Below are positions 1 through 8,462 of a stretch of 52,542 nucleotides of DNA, piece after piece. Each line of letters starts with the position of its first letter. Position 1 is the first letter of the stretch. Origin of the DNA: Bacteroidales bacterium (GTDB taxonomy: Bacteria > Bacteroidota > Bacteroidia > Bacteroidales > WCHB1-69); NCBI GenBank assembly GCA_017525505.1, contig JAFXSR010000065.1, positions 1 to 52,542 on the forward strand, written 5' to 3'. Position numbers and translations under genes: made by a program. The notes under the pieces are model-generated. The model was not told where the DNA came from and did not search any database. It saw only the letters and a program-made list of their open reading frames with translations.

Positions 1-1
1 G

Positions 2-427
2 ATCGTCTTTGCCGAGATGGACAAGTACAAGAAGCTGGCAGAGAAAGGCCGCACCAAGAAGGATCTGTGGATGCGCTATTTCACGGAGATGACCGAGAAA
101 ACACGGAAACCCGCCTCCGAACTGCTTGCCGACCCGGACATCGCCAAAGCCATAGAACTGTTGGAAATCATCAATTACAACGAAATAGAGCAGGAACTCT
201 ACGACCGCTACTGGGATGCAGTCAGCGTTGAAGCCACTTGGAAAAGCATCGGGGAAAGGGATGGAGAGAAAAAAGGAATTGACCTGGGAATAAAACAAGG
301 ACGCGAGGAAGAAAGACACCAGCTTGCCCGAAACATGCTCGCCAAAGACCTTGATCCCGCTTTGGTCGCTGAAATTACTGGGCTGACAATTGAGAAGATA
401 AAAAATTATTTGTCTGTGCGTTATTAA
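2..427 (+). CDS. PD-(D/E)XK nuclease family transposase-like protein, C-terminal part (5' end outside window)
   Basis: The reading frame is open at the left edge, so the true start lies upstream; the first ATG at 17 is internal. The 141 visible residues match the C-terminal half of the full-length gene at 49094-49969 closely: both share the segments TKKDLWMRYFTEMTEKTRKP, KAIELLE and DRYWDAVSVEATWKSIG. The family (PDDEXK_2/Rpn-like) consists of nucleases linked to recombination or transposition. The catalytic residues would lie in the missing N-terminal part. The C-terminus is charged (repeated Gly-Glu-Lys) and ends in a short helix-rich segment that differs from its relative. Whether this is a whole gene cut by the window or a fragment cannot be told. 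Confidence 0.8.
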   Translation: MVFAEMDKYKKLAEKGRTKKDLWMRYFTEMTEKTRKPASELLADPDIAKAIELLEIINYNEIEQELYDRYWDAVSVEATWKSIGERDGEKKGIDLGIKQGREEERHQLARNMLAKDLDPALVAEITGLTIEKIKNYLSVRY

Positions 428-432
428 AGAAA

Positions 433-446
433 TTTGTGTAACTTTG
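433..446 (+). promoter_or_regulatory. Bacteroidetes-type promoter upstream of gap
   Basis: TTTGTG directly followed by TAACTTTG matches the -7 consensus TAnnTTTG. The leader between it and the start at 643 is about 190 nt, rich in A and poor in G. The same extended form, TTTGTGTAnnTTTG, recurs before 4636, 42724 and (minus strand) valS. Confidence 0.45.
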
Positions 447-642
447 CAAATTAAACTAATAATAAATCTACATCAACTTATAAACAACTATTCATCAGCA
501 TATTAGCACACGAAAACATAGAAAATCAGAAAAAAAAACAAACACCCAACGATATAAACTCATCAACTTAACTCATTAACATATTAAACAACTTTCAGTT
601 TAACTAGCACATTAAAACAAATCAACATAAAAACAAAACATC

Positions 643-1890
643 ATGATTAGCATTAATGAAAAGAAAATCCTGGGTATCAATGGCTCAGGTAGAATCGGAA
701 AACTGACGATTTGGCATCATTTACTGTCACGCAAGGTTGACGGTTTGGTCGTTAACGTGGGCCGTGAAGTCGGCAAGCATCTGGAAGACTACATCCAGCA
801 GTTGTGCACGGACTCCACTTACGGCAATTTGAGTTTCTTCCTCTATGGCCGCGCCGGCAAGCAGGTGGAAGTAAAAATCATTGACCATGACAAGAACATG
901 ATCGAAGTGGACGGTTTCCCCATCAAGCTTTTGATTACCGAGCGTAATCCCCGCAACATCAATTGGAAAGCCGAGGGCGTTAGAGTTGTGGTAGATTGCA
1001 CTGGTAAGTTCCTCGACCCCTCACTGCCCGACAACGAAGGCAAGGGCAGTATCCTGGGTCACTTGACCGCTGGTGCAGAGCATGTTATTGCCAGTGCACC
1101 TTTCAAAATCAAACAGAGTGATTTCAACGCCGAAAACACTCCTACCCTGATATATGGTATCAACCACCATTGCTTCGACCCTCAGCGTCACCACGTGCTG
1201 TCAGCCGCCAGTTGCACCACCACTGGTTTAGCCCACATGATTAAACCTCTGTTGGATGACAAGGAAACCAGCAATGTGTTAACTGCCTCATTGTCAACAG
1301 TCCACGCAGCCACCAACACCCAGAACGTATTGGATGGCGTGCCGAAAGAAGGTGCTACCGACCTGAGAAAGAACCGTTCGGTGCTGAATAACATTATACT
1401 TTCCACCACGGGGGCTGCCAAGACCTTGGAGAAAGTTATCCCCGAGACTTCCAACTTCGGTTTCATGGCCGACTCCATCCGTATCCCCACCCCGACCGTT
1501 TCACTGATCGCTTTGAACATTACCTTCAATTCTCGCTTGAATGAGAATGGAGTTCCTTATATTTCAGGCGACTATATTCGCGACATCTACAGAAAAGTTT
1601 CTGAAGGCGAACAGAAGGGCCTGTTGAAATTCTCGATGCAGCAGAATGTGTCTATGGATCTGATTGGCATGCCTGCCGCCATCGTGATCGAGGGCAAGGA
1701 AATTCACACCAGAACCGGCTTCTTGAAGGTACCAACTGAAATTCTGGCCAGCATGGGCATGCACGACATTCCTGAAATCAATATTCCTGTCACCCACGCC
1801 AAGATTATGGGCTGGTACGACAACGAATTCGGTAGCTACGTATCCTGTCTGGGCCGGTTGACAGAATACGTGATTTCAAGCATTGACTAA
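643..1890 (+). CDS. gap: Glyceraldehyde-3-phosphate dehydrogenase, long divergent form
   Basis: Oxidises and phosphorylates glyceraldehyde-3-phosphate to 1,3-bisphosphoglycerate (or the reverse) in the cytoplasm. Visible motifs: Rossmann start INGSGRIGK (residues 12-20), active-site loop SCTTT with Cys191, catalytic His221 in STVHAATNTQ, and the C-terminal WYDNEFGSYV near 391. At 415 aa it is about 80 residues longer than common GAPDH, with extra sequence near residues 40-70. Two deviations: the loop reads SCTTTG where SCTTNC is usual, and the end of strand beta-2 reads VNVGRE where an Asp normally favours NAD, so NADP use is possible (inference). The ATG at 643 follows an A-rich leader. feoB begins 6 nt after its stop, so the two may be co-transcribed. 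Confidence 0.85.
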   Translation: MISINEKKILGINGSGRIGKLTIWHHLLSRKVDGLVVNVGREVGKHLEDYIQQLCTDSTYGNLSFFLYGRAGKQVEVKIIDHDKNMIEVDGFPIKLLITERNPRNINWKAEGVRVVVDCTGKFLDPSLPDNEGKGSILGHLTAGAEHVIASAPFKIKQSDFNAENTPTLIYGINHHCFDPQRHHVLSAASCTTTGLAHMIKPLLDDKETSNVLTASLSTVHAATNTQNVLDGVPKEGATDLRKNRSVLNNIILSTTGAAKTLEKVIPETSNFGFMADSIRIPTPTVSLIALNITFNSRLNENGVPYISGDYIRDIYRKVSEGEQKGLLKFSMQQNVSMDLIGMPAAIVIEGKEIHTRTGFLKVPTEILASMGMHDIPEINIPVTHAKIMGWYDNEFGSYVSCLGRLTEYVISSID

Positions 1891-1896
1891 AGCCCG

Positions 1897-4281
1897 ATGA
1901 CCTTACGGGACCTGAAAATTGGTCAGTTTGGCAAAGTCACACAGGTGGAGGGGAATGGTATTTGCCGGCAACATCTGCTGGATATGGGTATCATTCCCGG
2001 CACCACCATCAAACTGGTCAAGTACGCCCCTATGGGAGACCCCATGGAGGTTATGGTTCATGGTTATTCCTTAACTTTGCGTTTGGCAGAGGCGGAAAAA
2101 ATTTCAGTACAGAGAGCGGAACCTACTGACAGCACAACAAATGCTGATTCTACCCAACAAAACGATTCGCCATTTACCCATCCTGAAGCACGTGTGGCGG
2201 AATCCCTGCACGAACACAACAGTCACCCCGGCTACGGTGAGGCTGGAATATATCATGATAAAAACCACGAGCGTCCTCTGTCAGAGGATACTGTTTTGAC
2301 TTTTGCACTTGCCGGACAGCAAAACTGCGGCAAGACTACCCTATTTAACCAACTGACAGGATCCAAACAACATGTCGGCAATTTTCCCGGTGTCACCGTT
2401 GACCGCAAAGACGGTGAAATACGAGGTCAGAAAAACACATTGGTCACTGATTTGCCCGGCATGTATTCCTTGTCGTCATACACTGCTGAAGAAAAAGTCT
2501 CACGGAATTTCATTCTGAACGACAAGCCCAAAGCGATCATCAACATTCTGGATGCCTCAAATATCGAACGGAATCTATATCTGACCATGCAACTGATGGA
2601 GATGGACATCCCTATCGTGCTGGCGCTGAATATGATGGATGAAGTTCGGCACAACGGAGGCAGTATCCGTGTCAACGAGATGGAAAGGATTTTGGGCACT
2701 CCCGTCATTCCCATTTCCGCGGCCAAAAATGAAGGTATTGATGAATTGGTGGAACATGCCATTCATATCGCAAAATATCAGGAGAAACCTGTACGACAGG
2801 ACTTTTGCGAGAAAGACGACCATGGTGGAGCCGTTCACCGCTGTCTGCACAGCATTATGCACTTGGTGGAAGACCATGCTGAACAAGCTGACATTCCCCT
2901 GCGTTTTGCAGCCAGCAAACTTGTGGAAGGCGATACCAATATTTTGGAACGACTGCAACTGTCTCAGAATGAGAAAGAAACATTAGAGCATATCATTTTG
3001 CAGATGGAAGAGGAGCGCGGCATGGATCGTGCCGCCGCCATGGCGGATATGCGCTACAACTTCATTCACAAACTCTGTGACAAAACCGTCGTCAAGCCCA
3101 AAGAAAGTATTGAGTATCAGCGGAGCAAGAAAATAGACCGCATTCTTACCGGCAAATGGACCGCCTTCCCGATTTTTGTGGTGGTTTTGTGCCTCATCAT
3201 CTGGTTATCCATCGATGTGCTGGGGGCACCGTTACAGGAATTGCTAGACCAAGGCATCCAGTGGTTGGCAGGAGTATGCGGTTCCGCTTTAGCTGCTGCC
3301 AATGTCAACGAGACCGTACAATCTTTGGTGGTGGATGGCATTTTCGGCGGTGTGGGCAGTGTGTTGAGTTTTGTGCCCATCATCATCATTCTGTTCTTCT
3401 TCCTGAGCATATTGGAAGACAGCGGCTACATGGCCCGTGTGGCCTTTGTGACCGACAAATTGCTAAGGCATCTTGGCTTGTCGGGGCGCAGTATTGTGCC
3501 CATGCTGATAGGATTCGGCTGTTCGGTACCCGCCATCATGGCCGCCCGCACCCTACCCTCCATGCGTGACCGTCGCTTGACCATCCTGCTCACTCCTTTT
3601 ATGAGCTGTAGTGCCAAAATTCCTATTTATGCCTTCTTTACCGCCTACTTCTTTCCACATCACGGCGGATTGGTCCTTATCGGTCTATATCTGTTAGGTG
3701 TTACCGTTGGCATTATTGTGGCCCTGGTCAATAAGCTTATCTCGAAAAAAAGGAGTACCACATCCTTCGTGATGGAAATGCCCAACTACCGCATGCCACA
3801 AGCCAAGAATGTGTTGCACCTGCTATGGGACAAGACCAAAGACTTCTTGCAGAAGGCTTTCACCGTCATTTTTGTCGCCTCCGTCATCATCTGGTGCTTG
3901 CAGACCTTTGACTTCCACTTCAACGTGGTGGAAAACGGAGAAGGAAGCATGTTGGCCGTGATAGCAGGCGCTATTGCACCTGTTTTCAGTCCGTTAGGTC
4001 TGGGCGATTGGCGTATTGTCACCGCTCTGATCAGTGGTTTCATGGCCAAGGAAAGCGTCATCTCTACCATTGGCGTGTTAGGAGGCATCAGCATCTTCAC
4101 CATGGCCAATGTGGTGCCCATGCTGGTTTTCTGCCTGCTCTACACACCTTGTGTGGCCAGCATCGCCGCCGTCCGCCGCGAGTTAGGTGGAGGCTGGGCG
4201 ATATTTGTGGTCTTCTTCCAATGCGCCGTGGCATGGCTAGTAGCGTGGATCGCCTTTCTTGTTGCCGGTCTCATCATCTAA
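1897..4281 (+). CDS. feoB: FeoA-FeoB fusion, ferrous iron transporter
   Basis: Takes up Fe(II) across the inner membrane. Residues 1-72 form a FeoA-like SH3 domain (LRDLKIGQFGKV to LRLAEAEKI). A polar His-rich linker (about 73-133) leads to the G domain: G1 GQQNCGKTT (140-148), G3 DLPG (185-188), G4 NMMD (245-248) and a SAAK G5. A helical regulatory segment follows, then about eight membrane segments from around residue 415, with Gate motifs around GYMARVAF and GFGCSVPAIMAARTL. A separate feoA is not present nearby, as expected for the fused architecture common in Bacteroidetes. 794 aa is normal for the fusion. It starts 6 nt after gap and ends before a hairpin terminator at 4343. Confidence 0.95.
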   Translation: MTLRDLKIGQFGKVTQVEGNGICRQHLLDMGIIPGTTIKLVKYAPMGDPMEVMVHGYSLTLRLAEAEKISVQRAEPTDSTTNADSTQQNDSPFTHPEARVAESLHEHNSHPGYGEAGIYHDKNHERPLSEDTVLTFALAGQQNCGKTTLFNQLTGSKQHVGNFPGVTVDRKDGEIRGQKNTLVTDLPGMYSLSSYTAEEKVSRNFILNDKPKAIINILDASNIERNLYLTMQLMEMDIPIVLALNMMDEVRHNGGSIRVNEMERILGTPVIPISAAKNEGIDELVEHAIHIAKYQEKPVRQDFCEKDDHGGAVHRCLHSIMHLVEDHAEQADIPLRFAASKLVEGDTNILERLQLSQNEKETLEHIILQMEEERGMDRAAAMADMRYNFIHKLCDKTVVKPKESIEYQRSKKIDRILTGKWTAFPIFVVVLCLIIWLSIDVLGAPLQELLDQGIQWLAGVCGSALAAANVNETVQSLVVDGIFGGVGSVLSFVPIIIILFFFLSILEDSGYMARVAFVTDKLLRHLGLSGRSIVPMLIGFGCSVPAIMAARTLPSMRDRRLTILLTPFMSCSAKIPIYAFFTAYFFPHHGGLVLIGLYLLGVTVGIIVALVNKLISKKRSTTSFVMEMPNYRMPQAKNVLHLLWDKTKDFLQKAFTVIFVASVIIWCLQTFDFHFNVVENGEGSMLAVIAGAIAPVFSPLGLGDWRIVTALISGFMAKESVISTIGVLGGISIFTMANVVPMLVFCLLYTPCVASIAAVRRELGGGWAIFVVFFQCAVAWLVAWIAFLVAGLII

Positions 4282-4342
4282 TAATAAGACGAACTGTCAG
4301 AGACATTTAGTATTAGCCAATTGTATTGGTATCAATTGAAAA

Positions 4343-4380
4343 AGCCCGGACTCCTATTACGGATGTCCGGGCTAGCTTTT
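4343..4380 (+). terminator. Intrinsic terminator after feoB
   Basis: A perfect 9-bp stem AGCCCGGAC/GTCCGGGCT (4343-4351, 4365-4373) with a 13-nt loop is followed by AGCTTTTGTT. An A-run precedes the stem. The next gene starts 255 nt later; 4381-4546 shows nothing else recognisable. Confidence 0.75.
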
Positions 4381-4546
4381 GTTCACCCCATTTGGAACTG
4401 GGCTTCGGGATTTCCACTTTCCGCAGCCATACCTGTGGTAATAACACATATTAAGTAGCAATACACCGTATGCGTACGAGGGCCTAATCTGATAATCATG
4501 GATAAAAAACTTGAATAATACATACATCTATATATAATTCGGAAAT

Positions 4547-4560
4547 TTTGTGTATATTTG
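4547..4560 (+). promoter_or_regulatory. Promoter upstream of the SpoIIE-type phosphatase gene
   Basis: TTTGTG followed directly by TATATTTG, the TAnnTTTG -7 pattern, about 75 nt before the ATG at 4636. No convincing -33 TTTG at the usual spacing was seen. Confidence 0.4.
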
Positions 4561-4635
4561 TAATCCGATTTTTTCAGGTTAGGGAAAAACGAATCATACA
4601 AAATGACAAAAACAACAGTATAAACAAATCGTACA

Positions 4636-5754
4636 ATGAACAACAGATCTTTTTCGAAGCGATTAACCTGGAGAATTATTGGCATCGTGTCGCTTATTTT
4701 CCTTGTTTCTTTTGCAATAGTGATTGGCTTTCAGATCGCCTTCAATCAAGAGGGAATACATTCTATACCAAAGAGGTTGATGATAGAATTGCTCATCGTG
4801 GGTGTCACAGGCTTGGTGGTTTTGTTTTTCGTGTGCCGCCGTATGATGCGCCACTTTACGCGCCCTATCACCGAATTATCCGTGTCGGCCATGAACATGG
4901 CCAAAGGCAATTTCAAGGCCAAACTGCCGGAAATCAAGAGCCAGGATGAGATGCGACGCCTGCACAACAGTTTCCTATACATGCAAAACTCCATTACCGA
5001 CTACATCGACCAGCTGAAGACTACCCGTAGCGAAAACGAGCGTATGGAGTCGGAGCTGAACGTAGCGCGAGCCATCCAAATGGGTATGTTAAGCACCGAC
5101 TTTCCCCCTCGAATCTATGCCCTGCTGAACCCCGCCCGCGAGGTGGGGGGCGACCTCTATGACTTCATACTCATAGGTGACTGTCTTCACTTCGCTATTG
5201 GCGACGTGAGTGGAAAAGGCGTTCCCGCTTCGCTGATGATGGCCATCACAAAAGCCGCACTCCACTTCATGGCAAGCCTCGACTTGCCTCTATACGAGTC
5301 GTTGAGTCGCATTAACAACAACGTTGCCGAAAGCAATAGCAGAAACATGTTTGTCACCCTCTTCGTCGCCCGCATTGACCTTAAGACACTCCGTATGGAA
5401 TACTGTAATGCAGGACACAATCATCTACTTGTCCTGCCACCCGACAAGGAACCGTATTTTCTCAAAGCGAAGAACAATCTTGCCGTTGGTCTTTTCGAGA
5501 ACTTTCCATACGAAGCCGAAAGCCTTGATTTGAAACCAGGCACACGTATCATTGCCTATACCGATGGTGTAACCGAGGCGGAAAACGCAGCGCTGGAGCA
5601 GTACGGTGACGAGCGGCTGATGCAGGAGGCTGTCCGGATAGACCATAATATGGACAACAAAACCGCCGTGGACCAGATTTACCGCTCGGTACTTGCCTTC
5701 ACCAATGGCAATGCGCAAAATGATGACATTACAATTATGAGTTTAATGGTATAA
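4636..5754 (+). CDS. Membrane HAMP-SpoIIE (PP2C-type) serine/threonine phosphatase
   Basis: Predicted metal-dependent protein phosphatase of the RsbU/SpoIIE class, which acts on phosphorylated anti-sigma antagonists or other partners. Two membrane segments (about residues 13-35 and 53-75) flank a short periplasmic loop of about 17 residues. A HAMP-like linker follows (FTRPITELSVSAMNMAKGNF, about 79-125), then a short coiled coil and the phosphatase domain: AREVGGDLYDF, GDVSGKGVPASL, AYTDGVTEAEN and the terminal DDITIMSL carry the expected Asp/Gly metal ligands. 372 aa is complete. The lipid kinase gene follows after 11 nt, so both are probably one transcript. No cognate anti-sigma or antagonist gene is visible nearby, so its target is unknown. 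Confidence 0.85.
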   Translation: MNNRSFSKRLTWRIIGIVSLIFLVSFAIVIGFQIAFNQEGIHSIPKRLMIELLIVGVTGLVVLFFVCRRMMRHFTRPITELSVSAMNMAKGNFKAKLPEIKSQDEMRRLHNSFLYMQNSITDYIDQLKTTRSENERMESELNVARAIQMGMLSTDFPPRIYALLNPAREVGGDLYDFILIGDCLHFAIGDVSGKGVPASLMMAITKAALHFMASLDLPLYESLSRINNNVAESNSRNMFVTLFVARIDLKTLRMEYCNAGHNHLLVLPPDKEPYFLKAKNNLAVGLFENFPYEAESLDLKPGTRIIAYTDGVTEAENAALEQYGDERLMQEAVRIDHNMDNKTAVDQIYRSVLAFTNGNAQNDDITIMSLMV

Positions 5755-5765
5755 GCATAAAAACG

Positions 5766-6704
5766 ATGAAGTACATATACATTATCAATGGGCGTGCCGA
5801 CAAGTTGCCACAATATCAGGAACTATACGACCAGCTGAAGGAGATTCCGCATACTTATGAGATATACACCACGTTGGGAGAAGGTGACGCAACCCGCTAT
5901 GTACGGCTATACTGCGACTTGCATCCTGAGGAAGAAGTATGCTTTGTAGCCTGCGGTGGCAACGGCATCACAAATGGTGTGGCATCGGGTTTGGTTGGCT
6001 TCATTGAAACAAGCAAACAAGACGACAAGCAAGCAAACAAGACGATGGCCATACTTTACATCGGCGGTGCCACAGAGGACTTCATCATCAACTTCCCTGG
6101 CCGCAACTTTCGCAGTGTAAAAGACATGCTGGCAGGTACTGTGACACCCGTTGATGTCATCAAGATCAACGACAGTTACTGTGTAAATGTGTGTAACATC
6201 GGCTTCAACTCCCGGGTGGCATCACGTGCTAATGAGCTTGTCGCCAAAGGAAAGTCAGCCCATCAAGCCTATACGCGAGGTGTGGCGAACGCCGTTCTCA
6301 CCAGTCGCTTCAACCGCATCAGAGTGACGGTGGACGGCGAACGAATCAATAGAGGCTACATGATACTATGCACTCTCGCCAACGGTCGGCGCGTGGGCGG
6401 CGAATTCAACTGCGCACCCAATGCGAAGGTTGACGACGGCCTCATTGAAGTGTGCCTTTTCCGTCCCATGAGCCTTTTGAGGTTCCTGTTGCTAATACCC
6501 CTTTACCGCAAAGGTGAGCACATCGGTAGCAAGCCTGGCAAAAACAAAATCATATACCGCCAGGCCCGCAAGGTGGAATTCAGCTGCAAGGACCTCATTG
6601 ATGTCTATCTCGACGGCGAACAGCTGCCCGGCTCACACTTTGAAGCAAAGATTCTACCTGGCGCACTCCCTCTTCGCCTCCCTCCAATAGTTAAATCACG
6701 CTAG
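5766..6704 (+). CDS. Diacylglycerol kinase-family lipid kinase (YegS/DgkB-like)
   Basis: Family members phosphorylate diacylglycerol or related lipids at the inner membrane, recycling phospholipid or polymer-synthesis by-products. The N-terminal half has the nucleotide-binding fold (KYIYIINGRA at the start, ACGGNGITNGVASG around residue 65), and the C-terminal half has the beta-sandwich with NIGFNS, LANGRRVGGEF, DDGLIEVCLF and YLDGEQLPG, as in YegS. Oddity: the nucleotide loop reads GGNGITNGV where the family has GGDGTxNEV, losing the conserved Asp and Glu. Activity or nucleotide preference may be altered (inference). 312 aa is the usual length. It is 11 nt downstream of the phosphatase gene; no terminator is evident in the 49-nt gap before the convergent efflux gene. 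Confidence 0.8.
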   Translation: MKYIYIINGRADKLPQYQELYDQLKEIPHTYEIYTTLGEGDATRYVRLYCDLHPEEEVCFVACGGNGITNGVASGLVGFIETSKQDDKQANKTMAILYIGGATEDFIINFPGRNFRSVKDMLAGTVTPVDVIKINDSYCVNVCNIGFNSRVASRANELVAKGKSAHQAYTRGVANAVLTSRFNRIRVTVDGERINRGYMILCTLANGRRVGGEFNCAPNAKVDDGLIEVCLFRPMSLLRFLLLIPLYRKGEHIGSKPGKNKIIYRQARKVEFSCKDLIDVYLDGEQLPGSHFEAKILPGALPLRLPPIVKSR

Positions 6705-6753
6705 CATTTAAGCAACTAAACATTCATAGAACCAATTAGAAATAAATCAGAAC

Positions 6754-8109
6754 TTACTTGGTTTCGTGGGAGCCGAAACCGCCCAATGCTGAGTAAAGAT
6801 TGATGAGCGATTGAATGCCTTCGTATTGGTTCTGCACTTGCATCAGTTGTGCGGAAAGCAGGGATTCCTGAGCGGTAAGCACTTCCAAATAGGTGGTGGA
6901 ACCGTGCTGCATCAAGGCAGAGGTGGCATCGTACGCCTGTTGTAGCGAATTGACACGGTTTGCGATCAATTCGGCTTTCTGTTCGGCCGTCTGGCAATTA
7001 TGTACATACGTGTAAACCTCTTTGCCTGCATCCAGCAACGCCTGCTCAAACTCCAGTCTCGCCTTTTCCTGGTCCAATTTCGCATTCTTGAGTTGGGCAC
7101 TGAGTTTTCCAGCTTCTAAGATGGGCTGCGTGAGCGAGGCCACCGCCTGCCCTATCATCTGGGCAGGACTGAATGCCGCTCCGAAGAGTCCTTCAATGGT
7201 AAGCGTAGGATAGAAACTCTGACGGGCCTGTTGGGTGCTGTAATAAGCAAACTCCATGTTGCGCTCGGCCAAACGCACGTCGGGACGGGCGTCAAGGAGA
7301 CGTACTGGTAGTCCCAAATGCAATTGCTCCGGCATCCGGAATGCGCCGAAAGAAGCACGTTCAATGTGATGAGGCGGCTCGGCAAGCAAGTTACAAAGTG
7401 AGGCCTCTGTGGTGAGGATGGTGTTGCGCAAATCGATGATTTCCGTTTTCACCGATGACACCGACGCTTCCATCTGATAGACAGCTGGACTTTCGTAGAT
7501 ACCCGCATCAAACAGGGCACGGGTCGATTCCAGTGATTCTTCCCACAATTGTTCCGTTTGCTCCTCAATCTCCAACTCGCGGTCGAGCATCACCAAGGTA
7601 TAATAAAGGTTCGCGACATTGGCGGCCAAACTGACCTGCACGGCCTGCTTGTAATCCTCCGCATAGGCCACTTGGGCTTTCGCTTTGCGCACCCCAGTGG
7701 TGGTTTGTCCAAAAATGCCTATCTGCCAGCTGGCACTGATAGGGATTTGGGCAGAGAAAGAGCTTCCTCCCTGATAAGCGTATGTGGCATTCGGCGTGAA
7801 GGAAAGCATAGGCGCATAGCCCCATTTTGCGGATTTCACGCTGTTTTGGGCCTGTTCGATGGACAATTGGGCCGAGCGCATGTCTGTATTGTTGGTCAAC
7901 GCCGTCTCGATGAGTCTCTGTAACTGCGGATCTGTGAATACGGAACGCCAGTCCATGTTGCCCATGGAGACGGTGTCCTGCGGATTCACCACATCGCCCA
8001 TCACGTCGTTCCGGACAGTGGCGTCAGACTGGTATTTCCGGTAAAGGTTGCAGCCGGTGAATAGCAGCGTTGCTGCTGTTATCATGATATATATGCGTCT
8101 GTTTTTCAT
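6754..8109 (-). CDS. Outer-membrane efflux lipoprotein (TolC/OprM/NodT family)
   Basis: Forms the outer-membrane exit duct of the tripartite RND pump encoded just upstream. The start chosen (8109) gives MKNRRIYIMITAATLLFTGC, a lipoprotein signal with lipobox LFTGC; the in-frame extension to 8187 has no signal character. The mature protein shows two TolC-type repeats with long Gln/Ala-rich helices (e.g. SIEQAQNSVKSAK and LDQEKARLEFEQALLDAG) and the family signature LLDARPDVRLAERNMEFA. 451 aa is normal. Its position last in the adaptor-pump-duct order fits co-transcription, but 353 bp of mostly tandem repeat DNA separates it from the pump gene, unusually far for such an operon. Confidence 0.9.
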   Translation of the reverse strand: MKNRRIYIMITAATLLFTGCNLYRKYQSDATVRNDVMGDVVNPQDTVSMGNMDWRSVFTDPQLQRLIETALTNNTDMRSAQLSIEQAQNSVKSAKWGYAPMLSFTPNATYAYQGGSSFSAQIPISASWQIGIFGQTTTGVRKAKAQVAYAEDYKQAVQVSLAANVANLYYTLVMLDRELEIEEQTEQLWEESLESTRALFDAGIYESPAVYQMEASVSSVKTEIIDLRNTILTTEASLCNLLAEPPHHIERASFGAFRMPEQLHLGLPVRLLDARPDVRLAERNMEFAYYSTQQARQSFYPTLTIEGLFGAAFSPAQMIGQAVASLTQPILEAGKLSAQLKNAKLDQEKARLEFEQALLDAGKEVYTYVHNCQTAEQKAELIANRVNSLQQAYDATSALMQHGSTTYLEVLTAQESLLSAQLMQVQNQYEGIQSLINLYSALGGFGSHETK

Positions 8110-8210
8110 ATTGCTTTGTATATTGTCTCCCCACACTGCGGCTAACGCCTTGTGTGGAGGTATTGATTTACTTTCTTTGTCCCCCACACTACGGTTGTGC
8201 CTCGTGCCAG

Positions 8211-8448
8211 GTTAATTGCACTTCGTGCGTCTTGTCTCTTCGAGACCGCTCAAGGTGGACGGTCTCCGCGGATCCCCACATTGCGCTCCTTCGTCGCTTA
8301 TGCGGGGTTAATTGCACTTCGTGCGTCTTGTCTCTTCGAGACTGCTCAAGGTGTACGGTCTCCGCGGATCCCCACATTGCGCTCCTTCGTCGCTTATGCG
8401 GGGTTAATTGCACTTCGTGCGTCTTGTCTCTTCGAGACTGCTCAAGGT
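8211..8448 (-). repeat. 96-bp tandem repeat (about 2.5 copies) of the multi-hairpin family
   Basis: Units begin at 8211, 8307 and 8403 with nearly identical sequence. Each unit contains two triloop hairpins, GCAC-TTC-GTGC (8218-8228 in unit 1) and GTCTC-TTC-GAGAC (8234-8246), and a longer stem CCCCACAT/ATGCGGGG (8274-8281, 8300-8307). Read on the minus strand the loops are GAA and the order matches the other family members at 16933, 26433, 27680, 31663, 42306 and 46362. The flank at about 8131-8160 holds a partial stem (CCACAC/GTGTGG). Open frames across it are by-products of the 96-bp (multiple of three) period. Confidence 0.85.
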
Positions 8449-8462
8449 ATATATTAAGTTTA

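Noticed and set aside
4383..4685. 100-aa minus-strand and 133-aa plus-strand frames in the gap after feoB
   Set aside because: They overlap the phosphatase gene start or the terminator region and show no domain; the gap is better explained by terminator and promoter.
8211..8448. CRISPR-like array
   Set aside because: The units are adjacent 96-bp near-identical copies without unique spacers, and no cas gene is present.
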